A DNA stretch of 64,000 nt, from NCBI RefSeq assembly GCF_000613845.1, contig NZ_BAJT01000003.1, forward strand, positions 1-64,000, given 5' to 3'. Made by a program: the position numbers and the translations under genes. Every line of letters begins with the position of its first letter. The first letter of the stretch is position 1. Below, piece after piece: positions 30,452 through 41,798 of the stretch. The stretch is from Asaia astilbis JCM 15831. Its GTDB lineage: Bacteria; Pseudomonadota; Alphaproteobacteria; Acetobacterales; Acetobacteraceae. Below the pieces are notes generated by a model. The model saw only the letters and a program-made list of their open reading frames with translations, did no database searches and was not told the DNA's origin.

Positions 30452-32674
30452 ATGAGTCAGGATCTCGCAGGTCATATCGAGGATACGAAGCTCGCCGATG
30501 CATTGAGCGAGCGGTATATCGCGTATGCGATGTCGACCATCATGGCGCGTTCCTTGCCCGACGTGCGCGACGGCATGAAGCCGGTTCATCGACGCATTCT
30601 GTATGCCATGCAGCAATTGAAGCTGGATCCGAGTTCAGGCTTCAAAAAATGCGCCCGCGTGGTCGGTGACGTGATCGGTAAATTCCATCCTCATGGCGAT
30701 GCCGCCGTCTACGAGGCCCTCGTACGTCTGGCTCAGGATTTCGCAGTGCGTTATCCGCTGGTCGAAGGGCAGGGCAATTTCGGCTCGATCGACGGCGATA
30801 ACGCTGCCGCCATGCGATATACGGAATCCCGTCTGACCGAAGTTGCCAAGGCCTTGCTCGAGGGGATCGAGGATGACGCCGTCGATTTTCGACCCACTTA
30901 CGATAATGAGGATTCCGAGCCGGTCGTCCTGCCCGGTGCTTTCCCGAACCTTCTGGCCAATGGTGCAGCAGGCATTGCTGTTGGTATGGCGACGAGCATC
31001 CCGCCGCATAATGCTGCCGAGATCTGCCTTGCCGCACGGCATCTGATCGACAATCCGCAAGCCTCGGTCGAGGCGTTGATGCAGTTCATGCCCGGTCCGG
31101 ATTTCCCCACGGGCGGCGTGCTGATCGAAGATCCGGCAAGCATGCGGACAGCCTATGAAACGGGCCGTGGTAGTTTTCGCACGCGTGCGCTCTGGGAGGT
31201 CGAACAGGGGCGCTTCGGTACCTGGACGGTGATTGTCACCGAAATTCCGTATCAGATGCAGAAATCGCGACTGATCGAGCAGATCGCCGAGTTGATGGAG
31301 CAGAAGAAGCTGCCGCTTCTTGCCGACATCCGCGACGAAAGCACGACCGATATCCGTCTGGTGCTGGAACCGAAGAGCAAGAGCATCGAGCCTGAAGTGC
31401 TCATGGAGACGCTGTTCCGCGCCAAGGTTCTCGAAAGCGCGTTCAACCTCAACATGAACGTGCTGGACGCCAACTGCGTGCCGCGTGTGATGGGACTGCG
31501 TGAGGTCATTCAGTCCTGGCTCGATCATCGTCAGATCGTGCTGGTTCGGCGTTCGCAGCATCGCCTGACAGCTGTCGAGCGCCGCCTGGAGATTCTGGAA
31601 GGCTTTTTGGCGGTCTACCTCAATCTTGACGAGGTGATCCGCATCATCCGTGAGAGCGACGAGCCCAAGCCGGAATTGATGCGCGTGTTCAGCCTGACCG
31701 ATCTTCAGGCCGAATATGTTCTGAACATGCGTCTTCGTTCGCTGCGCAGGCTGGAAGAAATCGAGCTCCGCAAGGAGCGTGATACTCTTCTCAAGGAGAA
31801 GGCCGGACTCGAGGGCCTACTGGGCAGTGAGCGCAAGCGCTGGACCCGCATCGGCAAGGAGCTGGAAGCAACGGCATCCCGTTTCGGCGAAGGCGCGCTT
31901 GGCCTGCGTCGCACCCGCATTGCGGCTCCGCCGGCACCGATCGATCTGAGCATGGCCATTCAGGTGGATCGTGAGTCACTGACGGTGCTGCTTTCGCGTG
32001 AAGGATGGGTGCGAGCGATCAAGGGCCACGGGATCGATCCGGAGAGCCATAAATTCAAGGAAGGCGACGCATTCGGTCTGTCGCTGGAATGCCAGAGCAC
32101 CGAGCGTTTGTGTCTTCTGGTCAGCGGGGGACGTGCCTTCACGCTTAAGGCCGCGGAACTCCCGCGTGGGCGTGGTTTCGGCCAGCCGATCCGTGTTCTG
32201 GCCGATCTGCCGCAGGATGAGGACATCGTTGCGTTCTTCGTCATCGACGAGAAGGGCAGCCATGTTCTGGCCAGCGAGTCCGGACGTGGTCTGGTTGTGC
32301 GCGATGTCGACATGGCGGCGGAAAAGCGCACGGGCAAGCAGGTTCTGACCTTGCGTGAGGGCGATCGCGCGGCGTTCTGTGTCGCTGTGACGGGCGATCA
32401 GCTTGTGACGATGGCGAGCAATCGCAAGGCGCTATCTTTCGCCGTTTCGGCCTTGCCAGAAATGTCCAAAGGTATGGGCGTCACGATCCAGAAGCTGCCA
32501 CCCGGGCAGAAGCTGGTCGATCTCCGTGTCTTCCCAAGCGAGACCGGGCTTGTCTGGCATGAGGGACAGAAGCCGCGCAGCGATGCCGATATAGCGACAA
32601 TCATCGGCAAGAGAGCGGATCAGGGCAAGGCGGCGCCACAATGGATGACGCGCAAGCCCGCGTCACGCGGATAG
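30452..32674 (+). CDS. parC: DNA topoisomerase IV subunit A
   Basis: Type IIA topoisomerase subunit that cleaves DNA for chromosome decatenation. The quinolone-resistance region reads [28 protein letters not shown] and the catalytic Tyr lies in [11 protein letters not shown]; together with the 740-residue length and the absence of a GyrA-box tail these favour ParC over GyrA. The C-terminal beta-propeller is short and degenerate as in ParC. The reading frame is intact. Note Ala rather than Ser after HPHGD, a position linked to quinolone susceptibility in other species. Confidence 0.92.
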   Translation: MSQDLAGHIEDTKLADALSERYIAYAMSTIMARSLPDVRDGMKPVHRRILYAMQQLKLDPSSGFKKCARVVGDVIGKFHPHGDAAVYEALVRLAQDFAVRYPLVEGQGNFGSIDGDNAAAMRYTESRLTEVAKALLEGIEDDAVDFRPTYDNEDSEPVVLPGAFPNLLANGAAGIAVGMATSIPPHNAAEICLAARHLIDNPQASVEALMQFMPGPDFPTGGVLIEDPASMRTAYETGRGSFRTRALWEVEQGRFGTWTVIVTEIPYQMQKSRLIEQIAELMEQKKLPLLADIRDESTTDIRLVLEPKSKSIEPEVLMETLFRAKVLESAFNLNMNVLDANCVPRVMGLREVIQSWLDHRQIVLVRRSQHRLTAVERRLEILEGFLAVYLNLDEVIRIIRESDEPKPELMRVFSLTDLQAEYVLNMRLRSLRRLEEIELRKERDTLLKEKAGLEGLLGSERKRWTRIGKELEATASRFGEGALGLRRTRIAAPPAPIDLSMAIQVDRESLTVLLSREGWVRAIKGHGIDPESHKFKEGDAFGLSLECQSTERLCLLVSGGRAFTLKAAELPRGRGFGQPIRVLADLPQDEDIVAFFVIDEKGSHVLASESGRGLVVRDVDMAAEKRTGKQVLTLREGDRAAFCVAVTGDQLVTMASNRKALSFAVSALPEMSKGMGVTIQKLPPGQKLVDLRVFPSETGLVWHEGQKPRSDADIATIIGKRADQGKAAPQWMTRKPASRG

Positions 32675-32682
32675 GCCGGATC

Positions 32683-33416
32683 TCAACGTGGAGCGCTTTC
32701 CGGTGTGAGGCGCTTCCATTGACCTGCCCTGAGGATTTCTGCAGGGCGGAAGCGTGATTTATAGCTCATCTTCGGGCTGCCCGGCACCCAATAGCCGAGA
32801 TAGAGATGGGTCTTTCCCCGGCGAGCCGTCTCTTCAAGCAGCCAGAGGATCGAGGTGGTGCCATAAGAGCGCTGCGGGTTGTCGATGCTATAGAAAGTAT
32901 AGACTGCCGAGAGCCCATCCGAGAGCATATCCACAAGCGACACGCAGACCAGTTTCCCGTCGGGCGTGCGGAATTCAAAGAGGCTTGTTTCGATGGGGCT
33001 CGTTTCGATCATCGCCTGATAATCGTCCAATCCCATAAGTGCCATGTCGCCGTCGTTATGGCGGCGCTCCTGATAGGCCTGAAAGAGCTCGTACTGCTCC
33101 ATCGTTGCGATGATCGGGCGTTCGCTGACGCTCAGATCACCCAGGCTGCGTTGCAGGCGGCGCATCGTGCGATCTGGCTCGAACTCGGCGACCGGAATAC
33201 GGATCGGAATGCAGGCCTGACATCCGTTGCAGACAGGCGCGTAAACGATGCCATGGCTACGCCGAAAACCTGCGCGCGAAAGACGATCGTGAAGGTCGTC
33301 CGCTTCGAGGCCGCTTAGTTCGGTAATCACCTTGCGCTCGAGGCGGTCGGTAGATACGGACAGGGAGAGGGCTCGGTCGTGTAGAAGAGTTGCGGACGGT
33401 GGGCGGACATAACCAT
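32683..33416 (-). CDS. bpt: aspartate/glutamate leucyltransferase (Bpt/Ate1 family), one frameshift
   Basis: Transfers Leu (or Arg) from its tRNA to proteins with acidic N-termini, creating N-degrons. The N-terminal part reads RPQLFYTTEPSPCPYLP and the second frame continues as ERKVITELSGLEADDLHDRL, then VCNGCQACIPIRIP, the family Cys cluster, and GYWVPGSPKMSYK near the end. The break is at GG 33349-33350 on the plus strand; one more base gives PYLPDRLERKVI. Start set at the ATG behind an AGGAG site. It works upstream of the Clp proteases whose genes lie at the start of the window. Confidence 0.88.
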
Positions 33417-33548
33417 CCTCTTGCTCTCCTTTGTGCGCGTCGGGTTCCAGGAGAGATATTCCTCCAAGCTTTCATATTTTACGATGATTTTACCAGTTGC
33501 AAGATGCGGCACCTTGAAATTCAGCCGAATACGGTAACGTAATAAACA

Positions 33549-34964
33549 ATGAGCTGGCCTGTAACGCTTTTCGATTTCACCCTTCTGGCCCTTCGGGTTT
33601 GTCTTTCAGTGGCAGTCACCCTTCACGTTCTGAGGACGAAACAGAATACAGCGGCCTGTGCGGGATGGATCGGGGTGAGCTGGCTCATGCCGTTTTGCGG
33701 GGCGCTGCTCTATCTCATGTTCGGCATCAATCGCGTGCGGCGCCTTGCCCGTCGGTTGGCCAGCGATCATCGCTGGAGAGGGCGCGGGCTGGCCTATCAG
33801 GCGCAGCATCGGATGAAGGGCGATTTCGAGCCGCTTGCCCGGATGATCAGCAAGCTGACCGAGCGCCCTCTTCTGGGCGGCAATTCGGTCACCACGTTGC
33901 ATGATGGCGATACGATTTATCCAAGAATGCTCGAGGATATTGCCTCGGCTCAGGTGTCTGTCCTGCTCTGTTCCTATATTTTCAGAGCTGACCGGATCGG
34001 TAACCAGTTTGTCGAGGCGCTGGCCACAGCTCAGGCACGCGGCGTTGCGGTACGGGTGCTCGTCGACGGAATTGGAGCAGGGTATTTTTCCTGCGGAATT
34101 GAAAAATCCCTGCGGCGTCGGGGGATCGTCTGTCAGCGTTTCATGCATTCGCTCCAGCCCTGGAAAATGCCGTTTATCAATCTGCGAAATCACCGCAAGA
34201 TCCTGATCATCGATGGTCGGATCGGGTTTATGGGCGGTCTTAATATCGGTGAGGAAAATCTGCGTCGTCTCCGTACCAAACATCCCGTTGCCGACACGCA
34301 TTTCCGCCTCGAAGGGCCGGTGGTGCATCAGCTGACCGAGGCTTTCGCGCGCGACTGGTCGTTTACTTGTGGCGAGCAACTCGATGGTGAGACCTATTTC
34401 CCCGATCTGGAGCGTCAGGGAGATATTCCGATGCGGGTGGTGACATCGGGGCCGGATAACGATCTGGAGAAAATCGAATTCTCCATGCTGCAGGCCATCG
34501 CGCTTTCGAGGCGCCATGTTCGGCTCATGACCCCCTATTTCCTGCCAAATGAACGGCTTGTTTCCGAGCTTTGCCTCGCTGCGCTCAGGGGGGTGACAAT
34601 CGATATCATCGTGCCCAAGCGCAGCAATCATCGCCTGATCGATTATGCGCGTGATGCCAGTCTGGCCCCGTTCCTAAAGGCAGGATGTCATGTCTGGATG
34701 AGCAGCCCCCCATTCAACCACGCCAAGCTTCTTGTGGTCGATGAGGCCTGGTCTTTCGTCGGCAGCAGCAATATCGATGCGCGCAGCCTCAGGCTGAATT
34801 TCGAGATCAATCTGGAGATCTACAGCGAGTCTGTGGCGCAGGAGCTCAATGCTTTCATGGAGCGCCACCGTACCCGTCGCCTGACGCATCACGCACTCGA
34901 CAGTATCAGCGCGGTTCGCAAGGTCCGGAACGCATCGGTCAGGCTCTTCAGCCCTTACCTTTGA
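33549..34964 (+). CDS. cls: cardiolipin synthase
   Basis: Phospholipase-D-family enzyme that condenses phosphatidylglycerol to cardiolipin in the inner membrane. Two HxK(x)4D motifs are seen, in NHRKILIIDGRIGFMGG and NHAKLLVVDEAWSFVGSSN. Two N-terminal transmembrane helices (about residues 5-25 and 38-57) precede the catalytic domains. Length 471 is typical of ClsA. The 3' end overlaps the converging nuclease-like gene by 17 bases. Confidence 0.93.
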   Translation: MSWPVTLFDFTLLALRVCLSVAVTLHVLRTKQNTAACAGWIGVSWLMPFCGALLYLMFGINRVRRLARRLASDHRWRGRGLAYQAQHRMKGDFEPLARMISKLTERPLLGGNSVTTLHDGDTIYPRMLEDIASAQVSVLLCSYIFRADRIGNQFVEALATAQARGVAVRVLVDGIGAGYFSCGIEKSLRRRGIVCQRFMHSLQPWKMPFINLRNHRKILIIDGRIGFMGGLNIGEENLRRLRTKHPVADTHFRLEGPVVHQLTEAFARDWSFTCGEQLDGETYFPDLERQGDIPMRVVTSGPDNDLEKIEFSMLQAIALSRRHVRLMTPYFLPNERLVSELCLAALRGVTIDIIVPKRSNHRLIDYARDASLAPFLKAGCHVWMSSPPFNHAKLLVVDEAWSFVGSSNIDARSLRLNFEINLEIYSESVAQELNAFMERHRTRRLTHHALDSISAVRKVRNASVRLFSPYL

Positions 34965-35691
34965 GACTTTGCCTGTCTTTGAACTTCTGGAAAAAACTCC
35001 GATGCCGATCCGGGGCTTCGAGCTGGAGTGTCACGCGGATTGGGTGATGGTCGGAACTTTGATTGGGGAGAACCGCCGTCCCAAGGGGGGTCATGCCGCG
35101 CACGAGGCATCGATCGATCCGGATCGGGAGCATGTCCGCCATACGATGTGTCGCCGCCCTAGGGCCGACATCGTTAAAGCCAGGGAGAAGGGTTGGGCCG
35201 ACCAGATTGAAGTCGCCCATCACGAGCGCATGGTGTCGCAGCATGGGGGCGATGCGACGAAGCTGGCGCCGGTTGAGAATCTGTCCGTGCGAGAGATGGA
35301 CATTCGCGATCGAGAATGAGCTGAAATCGATGAGCTGCGCGGTGCGACGGACCATGAGACCCGAGGGGAGCGCACAGGAGACAGGCGCGCGGTTGAAGGG
35401 AAAGCGGCTCCAGCACGCGGTGCCGTGAATACGGTCGGGCAGGGGGATGCGGGCATAATGCCCTCCCAGAATCTCGGGCAGGCGGTCGAAGGTATCCACG
35501 GCTTCCTGCATCAGGAAGATGTCGGGCTGAACGCTCCTTGCGAGCTCGACGACTTCATCGAGGGGGGCGCCGACTGCACGCAGGAGGTTCCAGCTGAGGA
35601 TGGTGAAGCTCTCGCCGATCTGTGGAACGGCGTGTTTTTCCGTCATTTTTGCAGAAGAAGAGGAGGATTCCTGTAGGGAGGAGGAGCTCAT
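34948..35691 (-). CDS. endonuclease/exonuclease/phosphatase-family protein
   Basis: Metal-dependent phosphodiesterase or phosphatase fold. Motifs: TILSWNLLRA near the start, FLMQEAVD (catalytic Glu), ANVHLSHGQ, MGDFNLVGP and the terminal SSDHHPIRV. No signal peptide; the first ~30 residues are Ser-rich. The ATG overlaps the stop of the upstream AI-2E-family gene (ATGA), indicating translational coupling; the in-frame sequence further upstream is a shadow of that gene. A second Met 15 codons in is an alternative start. Substrate unknown. Confidence 0.85.
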   Translation of the reverse strand: MSSSSLQESSSSSAKMTEKHAVPQIGESFTILSWNLLRAVGAPLDEVVELARSVQPDIFLMQEAVDTFDRLPEILGGHYARIPLPDRIHGTACWSRFPFNRAPVSCALPSGLMVRRTAQLIDFSSFSIANVHLSHGQILNRRQLRRIAPMLRHHALVMGDFNLVGPTLLPGFNDVGPRAATHRMADMLPIRIDRCLVRGMTPLGTAVLPNQSSDHHPIRVTLQLEAPDRHRSFFQKFKDRQSLKGKG

Positions 35692-36741
35692 TGCTGAAGT
35701 TTCTTTTCGGTTTGATAGGCGCCACGAGCGAATTCGGTGGTCAGAGTATAGCCAACCCCCAGCAGTACCGGTCCCAGAAAGATTCCCAGGCCCCCAAGCG
35801 TGACGACGCCTCCCAGCACGCCTAGCACGGTAAGCAGATAGGGAAGTTGTGCGCCTCGCGCGATGAAAGCGGGCCGAATGATGTGATCGGCGCCCGAGAT
35901 GAAGATGATACCGTATCCGGCGAGAAACAGACCCCAGCCGAGGTGATGATGCAAAGCCAGCCAGATCGCTGCGGGAGCCAGACGAGTGGGGCGCCGACAG
36001 GAAAGACAGCGACGAAGGCGGCAAACCCGCCGAGGAGGACGGGGGCAGGTACGCCTGAGATGAAAAGGCCGATCGAGGTCAGGACGCCCTGAACGATGGC
36101 CGTCCCCAGAATGCCGTAGACGGTGCCGCGTATCACGCTCCCGATGATTGTGATCAGCCGATCCGCATAGGTGCCGGTAATCCGGGTCAGGACGGCGTGG
36201 ATGATTTTCCCCAGAGAATCGCCGCTGATCCAGAAAAACAGGGCGATGAAGAGCGCCATGACGAGTTCAGCAAGGCCACTCGCCATCTGCATCAGCGCCT
36301 TGAGCGCATAATGGGCGATCTGCCGGCATAGGGGTGGAGTGCCTCGCTCAGTCCGCTGACGTCGTGGTTCCAGTGAAGATAGGCGCTGGCAAGCTGCGGC
36401 CCGACTCCCGGGACGGAGGCCAGCCAGCCCGGCGCAGGATGGGTGCGGCTGAGGGCTTCGATCTCGGTGTTGATGCCGTCGATGATGAGCGGAAGGTCGG
36501 CGAGTCCTGTCGAGGTGAGCAGGGCGAGGGGCATGACGATGGCAATGGCACTGCCGATCATCATGATGACTGCCGCAAGCGCCGGACGCATGTGGCGTCT
36601 CAGTCTCTTGAAGAGCGGCCATGTGGTGAAAGTGAGGATGGCCCCCCACAGAATGGCAGAGAGAAACGGCCAGAGGACGACGCCGCAGCCATAGGCAACG
36701 CCTACCAGAAGCAAACCCAGCATGATGCGTTCGGTCGTCAC
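35688..36741 (-). CDS. AI-2E family transporter (YdiK-like), two frameshifts
   Basis: Polytopic inner-membrane protein of the PerM/AI-2E family; substrates are poorly known. Three frames join into one ~350-residue protein: an N-terminal part with two close hydrophobic segments (LLLVGVAYGCGVVLWPFLSAI), a middle part with LFIALFFWISGDSLGKII and PVLLGGFAAFVAVFPVGAPLVWLP, and a C-terminal part with PYLLTVLGVLGGVVTLGGLGIFLGP compatible with the family. The breaks are near CCGG at 36323-36326 and at GGG 35973-35975; one base added at each restores the frame. Its stop is coupled to the next gene. Confidence 0.82.
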
Positions 36742-36835
36742 AAAATCTCCTGTGGCCGCGTCTGACGCCAGTTGACCGGATGGTCCTTCTGACTGCTATC
36801 GTGCGGTTCTTAACCCGTTCCCGCAAGGTCCGTTC

Positions 36836-37676
36836 ATGACGCTGCCTCCCCTCATCGACGTTTCGACCCTGATGGCACTTCCCGAAGCAGTATCGCTATC
36901 TCGACGCGTCGATCCTTCTTCCCGGACAGGAGGGTAACCCTGACGCGGCTTTTCATGAATTAGCGCTTCCCGACGCAAATCGTTTCCGCATCGACGAGAT
37001 AAGCGAAGCGGCGGATACGCTCCCTCATATGGTTCCCGGAGCAGCCGTCTTTGCAGGGTTCATGACGCAGCTCGGGATTGAGCGAGAGACTGGTCTCGTC
37101 TTCTACGACCAGAAGGGCAGTGTCGGCGCCTGCCGGGCTCACTGGATGGCGTCTCTTTTCGGTCATGAGCGCGCTCATGTGCTCGATGGCGGGCTGGCGG
37201 CTCTGACTGAGGCGGGGGTTCTGCCTGACGCCCTTCCAAAGGCCGCATCGCCTTCAGATCGGCCGTATCTTACGCGACCCGTCTATGCCCTTTTGGCTGG
37301 CAAAGGCGACGTGCTGGCAGCATTGGACGACCCAGCGGCTCTCATCCTCGATGCGCGGAGCGCGGCGCGGTTTCATGCAAAGGTGCCAGAGCCGCGTCCC
37401 AATATGCGTGGTGGCCACATGCCGGGTGCCGCCAATCTGCCGTTTACCGCCGTATTGGACGAAGGAGGGCATTTTCTGGCCTCGCAGACGCTCTTTGACC
37501 TTTTGGGCGGTCTCGGTGCACGGGAGCGCCGGGTTATCGCGAGCTGCGGCTCGGGGCTGACCGCAGCCACGCTGACAATGGCGCTGCGTGTGGCAGGGCT
37601 CCCCGCAGGGCAATTATATGACGGCTCATGGGCTGAGTGGGGCAGCGATCCGACAACGCCCGTAACGGCCTCTTAG
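36836..37676 (+). CDS. sseA: thiosulfate/3-mercaptopyruvate sulfurtransferase, frameshift near the start
   Basis: Two-rhodanese-domain enzyme moving sulfur from 3-mercaptopyruvate or thiosulfate to an acceptor. The catalytic Cys lies in IASCGSGLTAA in the C-terminal domain, the usual CGSG(V/L)TA loop. The N-terminal domain contains YLDASILLPGQEGNPDAAF. The initial frame (MTLPPLIDVSTLMALPE) changes near 36885; here the net shift needs two added bases, for example AA to AAAA, giving LPEKQYRYLDAS. Followed 13 bases later by metC, another sulfur-metabolism gene, so the pair is likely co-transcribed. Confidence 0.8.
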
Positions 37677-37689
37677 GAGACAAGATAGA

Positions 37690-38913
37690 GTGGACAATTC
37701 TGCAAAGCAGGTCACTTTCGGCTGGAAGCGCCTGTCCTCCCTGCTGGTACAGGGTGGTCGACCCGATCCCACACCCGAAGAAGGGGGCTTCGTCAACGGT
37801 CCTGTCACGAGAGGGTCCACCGTGCTCTTCCCCTCGCTCGAGGCGATGAACGAGCAGGGGCAGCGTACCTATGATCATGCTGCGATCTATGGTGCCATGG
37901 GCACACCGGTTCAGCACGAGCTTGAAAAACTCATCGCGCAGATCGAGGGAGGCTTGCACACGCAGGTGGTCTCTTCAGGGCTTGCGGCTTGTACTCTGCC
38001 GCTTCTGGCCTTTCTGAGCGCGGGCGACCATCTCCTGCTGCCTGACTCGGTCTATGGACCGACACGGCGCTTTGCGAGCACCATGCTGGCACGGATGGGT
38101 ATTGAAACGACCTATTACGCACCGCTTGCCGATGAAGCGACGGTGACCGGGCTGATGCGCGAAAACACCCGCGTGGTCTTTGCCGAGAGTCCGGGCAGCC
38201 ATACTTTCGAGGTTCAGGACGTGCCGATGCTCGCGCGTATCGCTCATGAGCGCGATGCGTTGCTCATGCTCGATAACACATGGGGTATCGGCATTTTTCA
38301 GCCCTTCCGTCACGGGGTCGATGTGTCGATCCAGGCATTGACGAAATATCCTGCCGGACATTCCGATGTCATTGCCGGTGCCATCACCGTCGCCGATGGC
38401 GCCCATTGGAAAGATCTGCGCGATTCAGCCATCCAGTTGGGTCAGCTCGCAGGCCCGGACGAGTGCTGGCTGACTCTGCGCGGACTTCGCACGATGGCAG
38501 TGCGCCTCGAGCGCCAGTCGCAATCGGCCTTGCTGGTGGCGCAATGGCTGCGTGGCCGCCCGGAAGTTGCCCGCGTCCTGCATCCGGCTTTCGAGGAATG
38601 CCCGGGTCACGAATTCTGGCGACGCGATTTCGAGGGGGCCAGCTCGCTTTTCGGGGTCGAATTGCGGGCCGATCTCACGGTGGGTGCCATGCGTGACATG
38701 ATCGATGCTCTGGCGCTCTTCGGCATCGGGGCCTCCTGGGGCGGGTATGAAAGCCTCGTTCTGCCGACGACGGGTGGCGTGAGACGCTCCTTGCCCAATG
38801 CAATGCCGGAAGGGCCGACATTCAGGCTCCATATCGGTCTCGAAGATCCGAATGACCTGATCGGCGATCTTGAAGGCGGGTTTGAAGTCTTGCGCGCCTC
38901 GCTCGCCGGTTGA
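37690..38913 (+). CDS. metC: cystathionine beta-lyase
   Basis: PLP enzyme of the Cys/Met metabolism family that splits cystathionine to homocysteine, pyruvate and ammonia. The PLP-binding Lys is in SIQALTKYPAGHSD, and the Asp contacting the pyridine nitrogen is in LMLDNTWGIG. Length 407 and the C-terminal SWGGYESLVLP segment match MetC better than cystathionine gamma-synthase. Other gamma-family lyase activities cannot be excluded by sequence alone. Frame intact. Starts with GTG in the sequence GTGGACAATTCT. Confidence 0.85.
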   Translation: MDNSAKQVTFGWKRLSSLLVQGGRPDPTPEEGGFVNGPVTRGSTVLFPSLEAMNEQGQRTYDHAAIYGAMGTPVQHELEKLIAQIEGGLHTQVVSSGLAACTLPLLAFLSAGDHLLLPDSVYGPTRRFASTMLARMGIETTYYAPLADEATVTGLMRENTRVVFAESPGSHTFEVQDVPMLARIAHERDALLMLDNTWGIGIFQPFRHGVDVSIQALTKYPAGHSDVIAGAITVADGAHWKDLRDSAIQLGQLAGPDECWLTLRGLRTMAVRLERQSQSALLVAQWLRGRPEVARVLHPAFEECPGHEFWRRDFEGASSLFGVELRADLTVGAMRDMIDALALFGIGASWGGYESLVLPTTGGVRRSLPNAMPEGPTFRLHIGLEDPNDLIGDLEGGFEVLRASLAG

Positions 38914-38923
38914 GCTGGCGGGG

Positions 38924-40425
38924 CTAGCGGAGCCTGAAGCCAAGCGCCTCACGCAGATGCAAGGCGCTGACGGCTTCAGCTGCATCGAGATCGGCAATAC
39001 TGCGTGAGACACGGAGCAGACGCGTGAGGCCGCGGGCGGAAAGACGCAGCTTTTCGCCCGCTTCGCTCACAAGATTTCGAGCGTCGTGTTCGAGTGTGAT
39101 CGAAGTCGCGCTGACCTGAGCATTCGGAACGCCCTGGCGTGCGATCTGTCTCGATCTGGCGGCGCAAACGCGGTTGCGCACAACGGCGCTCGGTTCACCT
39201 GCCGGGGCAGTCATCATGTCGAGTGGTGGGACGGGGGTCACGAAAAGCGAGAGGTCGATGCGGTCGAGCATCGGGCCGGAAATACGCGAGAGATAGTCTT
39301 CTCCGCATTGCGGTGCTTTACGGCAGGCTCGGCTGGCATCGCCGAGATAGCCGCAACGGCAGGGATTCATGGCCGCGATAAACTGAAAACGTGAGGGATA
39401 CAGCACCGTCTGTTTGGCGCGCGCCACGGTAATTGCCCCAGTTTCCAGCGGCTGACGCAGGGATTCGAGGCAGGCACGCGAGAATTCGGGCAATTCGTCC
39501 AAAAACAGCACACCGTTATGGGCGAGGCTCACCTCGCCCGGTCGGGAGCGGGTACCCCCACCGACGAGAGCGGGAAGGGTGGTCGAATGATGGGGGGCGC
39601 GAAAGGGAGGCTGGGTGACCAGAAGACTGCCACTGGCCTGACCGCCGAGACTATGTATGCGACTACATTGCAGGATCTGCTCATGGGTCAGATCGGGCAG
39701 GATCGATGGCAGGCACTGGGCAAGCATGGATTTTCCTGCACCGGGAGGCCCCGTCATGAGCAGGGAATGGGCGCCACAGGCAGCGATTTCGAGGGCGCGA
39801 CGACCCATCTCCAATCCTCTGATCTCTGAGAGATCGGCCAGAGGAGGCGGCGCGTCTATCCTTTCGAGTTCAGGTGGCGACAGGACATGATCGCCATTGA
39901 AATGGGCGAGCAGGGCACGCAGCGTGTCAGGTGCCAGGATATCCAATGCATCGCTGGCCCATCGCGCTTCCTGCGCCTGCTGCTTCGGGCAGATCAGCCG
40001 AGTTGCAGGGTGAGAGTCTCAAGTGCGGCGGAGAGCACGCCGCCTGTCGCCTGCAGGCGACCATCGAGCGAGAGTTCACCGATGGCGGCATAAGCGGCGA
40101 TGGCTTCATGCGAGAAAATCCCCATCGCCGTCATGATCGCCAGCGCGATGGGCAGGTCGAAATGCGAGCCTTCCTTGGGCAGGTCGGCTGGTACCAGATT
40201 GATGAGGATACGCTTGGGAGGCAGAGCCAGGCCCAGAGCGGCGAGGGCAGCGCGGACACGCTCACGTGCCTCGCCGACGGTCTTGTCAGGCAAGCCGACA
40301 ATGATAAAGGCCGGGAGGCCGGACGAGATCTGAATCTCGACCGTGACAGGTATTGCGTCGATCCCCGCGAAGGCGAAGCTCTGAACTCTGGCGATCGACG
40401 AAGAAAAAGAGGACACGGCACCCAC
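38924..40425 (-). CDS. comM: YifB/ComM-family Mg-chelatase-like AAA+ ATPase, one frameshift
   Basis: In competent bacteria ComM is a helicase that promotes branch migration during transformation. The N-terminal Lon-protease-like domain starts SFAFAGIDAIPVTVEIQISSG. The AAA+ core has TGPPGAGKSMLAQ (Walker A) and VLFLDELPEF (Walker B), and the C-terminal Mg-chelatase domain ends with RVSRSIADLDAAEAVSALHLREAL. The two frames meet at CC 39998-39999; one base restores LQLGLICPKQQAQEARW and links to DILAPDTL. A complete ~500-residue protein results. Confidence 0.88.
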
Positions 40426-40493
40426 TAATGTCAGGAACAGACCTCTCTGTTCCTAACGATTACCGGGGTTTCGTCAATAATTCATTAACCTGT

Positions 40494-41743
40494 TCAGCGT
40501 TGATAGATCAGGCGTGCGCGCATTGTACCGTCGAGGTCCCGCAGACGTGACAGCAGACGGGTTTCGAGTTCGCCATCCGGTCCGGAATCGATCTCGACGA
40601 CCACATAGCCAACTTCGCCGTCAGTCTGGAGATATTGTGCGACGATGTTGCACTCTTCGCTCGAGAAGATCTCGTTGATCTGACGCAGAATTCCGGGGCG
40701 GTTTTCATGGACATGCATGAAGCGCGTGCCACGGGGCCGCTCAGGCAGCTGCACGGGAGGGAAATTGACGGCGCCGAGGGTCGAGCCAACGTCGGAATAT
40801 TCGACGAAGCGCTTGGCGACTTCAACGCCAATGCGTTCCTGCGCTTCCATGGTCGAGCCGCCGATATGCGGGGTCAGCAGAACATTGGGCAGGCCCTGCA
40901 GGGGCGAGACAAAGCTCTCACCGGCGCCTTTCGGCTCCTTGGGGAATACATCGACGGCGGCACCCATCAGATGGCCGTCGCGCAGTGCAGCGGCGAGGGC
41001 ATCGATCTCGACTACCGTCCGCGTGCGTTGTTGAGCAGGATCGAATTCGGCTTCATGGCGCGGATTTCAGCCTCGCCGATCATGTTCCGGGTCTCATCCG
41101 TCTGGGGAACGTGCAGACTGACAATGTCAGACTGTCCGAGAAGGTCCTGAAGCGTTGCGACCGGTGTCGCATTGCCGTGCGGAAGCTTGTCCATCGTGTC
41201 GTAATAAATGACGCGCAGACCGAAGGCTTCTGCCAAAACGGAAAGCTGCGAGCCGATCGACCCATAACCGACGATACCGAGCGTCTTGCCGCGCACTTCC
41301 CACGCATTGACAGCCGATTTGTCCCAGCCGCCGGCATGGCATTGCTCGGAGCGTGAGGGGATGCGGCGCAGCAGCATCACAATCTCGCCCATGACGAGCT
41401 CGGCGACCGAGCGCGTGTTGCTGAAGGGAGCGTTGAAAACCGGGATGCCTGCCATGCGCGCCGCATTGAGATCGACCTGGTTGGTGCCAATGCAGAAGCA
41501 GCCAATCGCCATCAGGCGGTCAGCCGCCTCGATGACCGGTGCGGTGAGCTGGGTGCGGGAGCGGATCCCCACCATATGGACGCCCTTGAGCGCCTCTGTC
41601 AGGGCCTCGCCTTCGAGCGCTGTCTTGACACGGGTAACCTGACGATAACCCTGCGCGGCAAGATGCTGCGCTGCGCTCTCGTGGATCCCTTCGAGCAGAA
41701 GGATCCGAATGCGGTCTTTGGGGAGAGAAAACGAGGCTTCCAT
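40494..41743 (-). CDS. serA: phosphoglycerate dehydrogenase, one frameshift
   Basis: First committed step of serine synthesis, oxidation of 3-phosphoglycerate. NAD-binding GIVGYGSIGSQLSVLAE, the substrate Arg region, and the catalytic His in LLTPHIGGSTMEAQ are present, and a C-terminal ACT domain (HVHENRPGILRQINEIF) suggests serine feedback. The frame breaks after NNARG at CC 41019-41020; one base gives ARGTVVEIDALAAALRDGHLMGAAVDVFP. Restored length is about 417, the E. coli-type short SerA. Confidence 0.92.
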
Positions 41744-41798
41744 GTCTGGCTCCTGTCAGCGGCGCAAATCCGAAGAGCGGTGCTAGCCTATCCTCAGG

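Noticed and set aside
35822-36826. 334-codon minus-strand frame covering part of the AI-2E gene
   Set aside because: Only its middle third matches the family; the rest is out of frame because of two single-base breaks, so it is merged into the AI-2E family gene.
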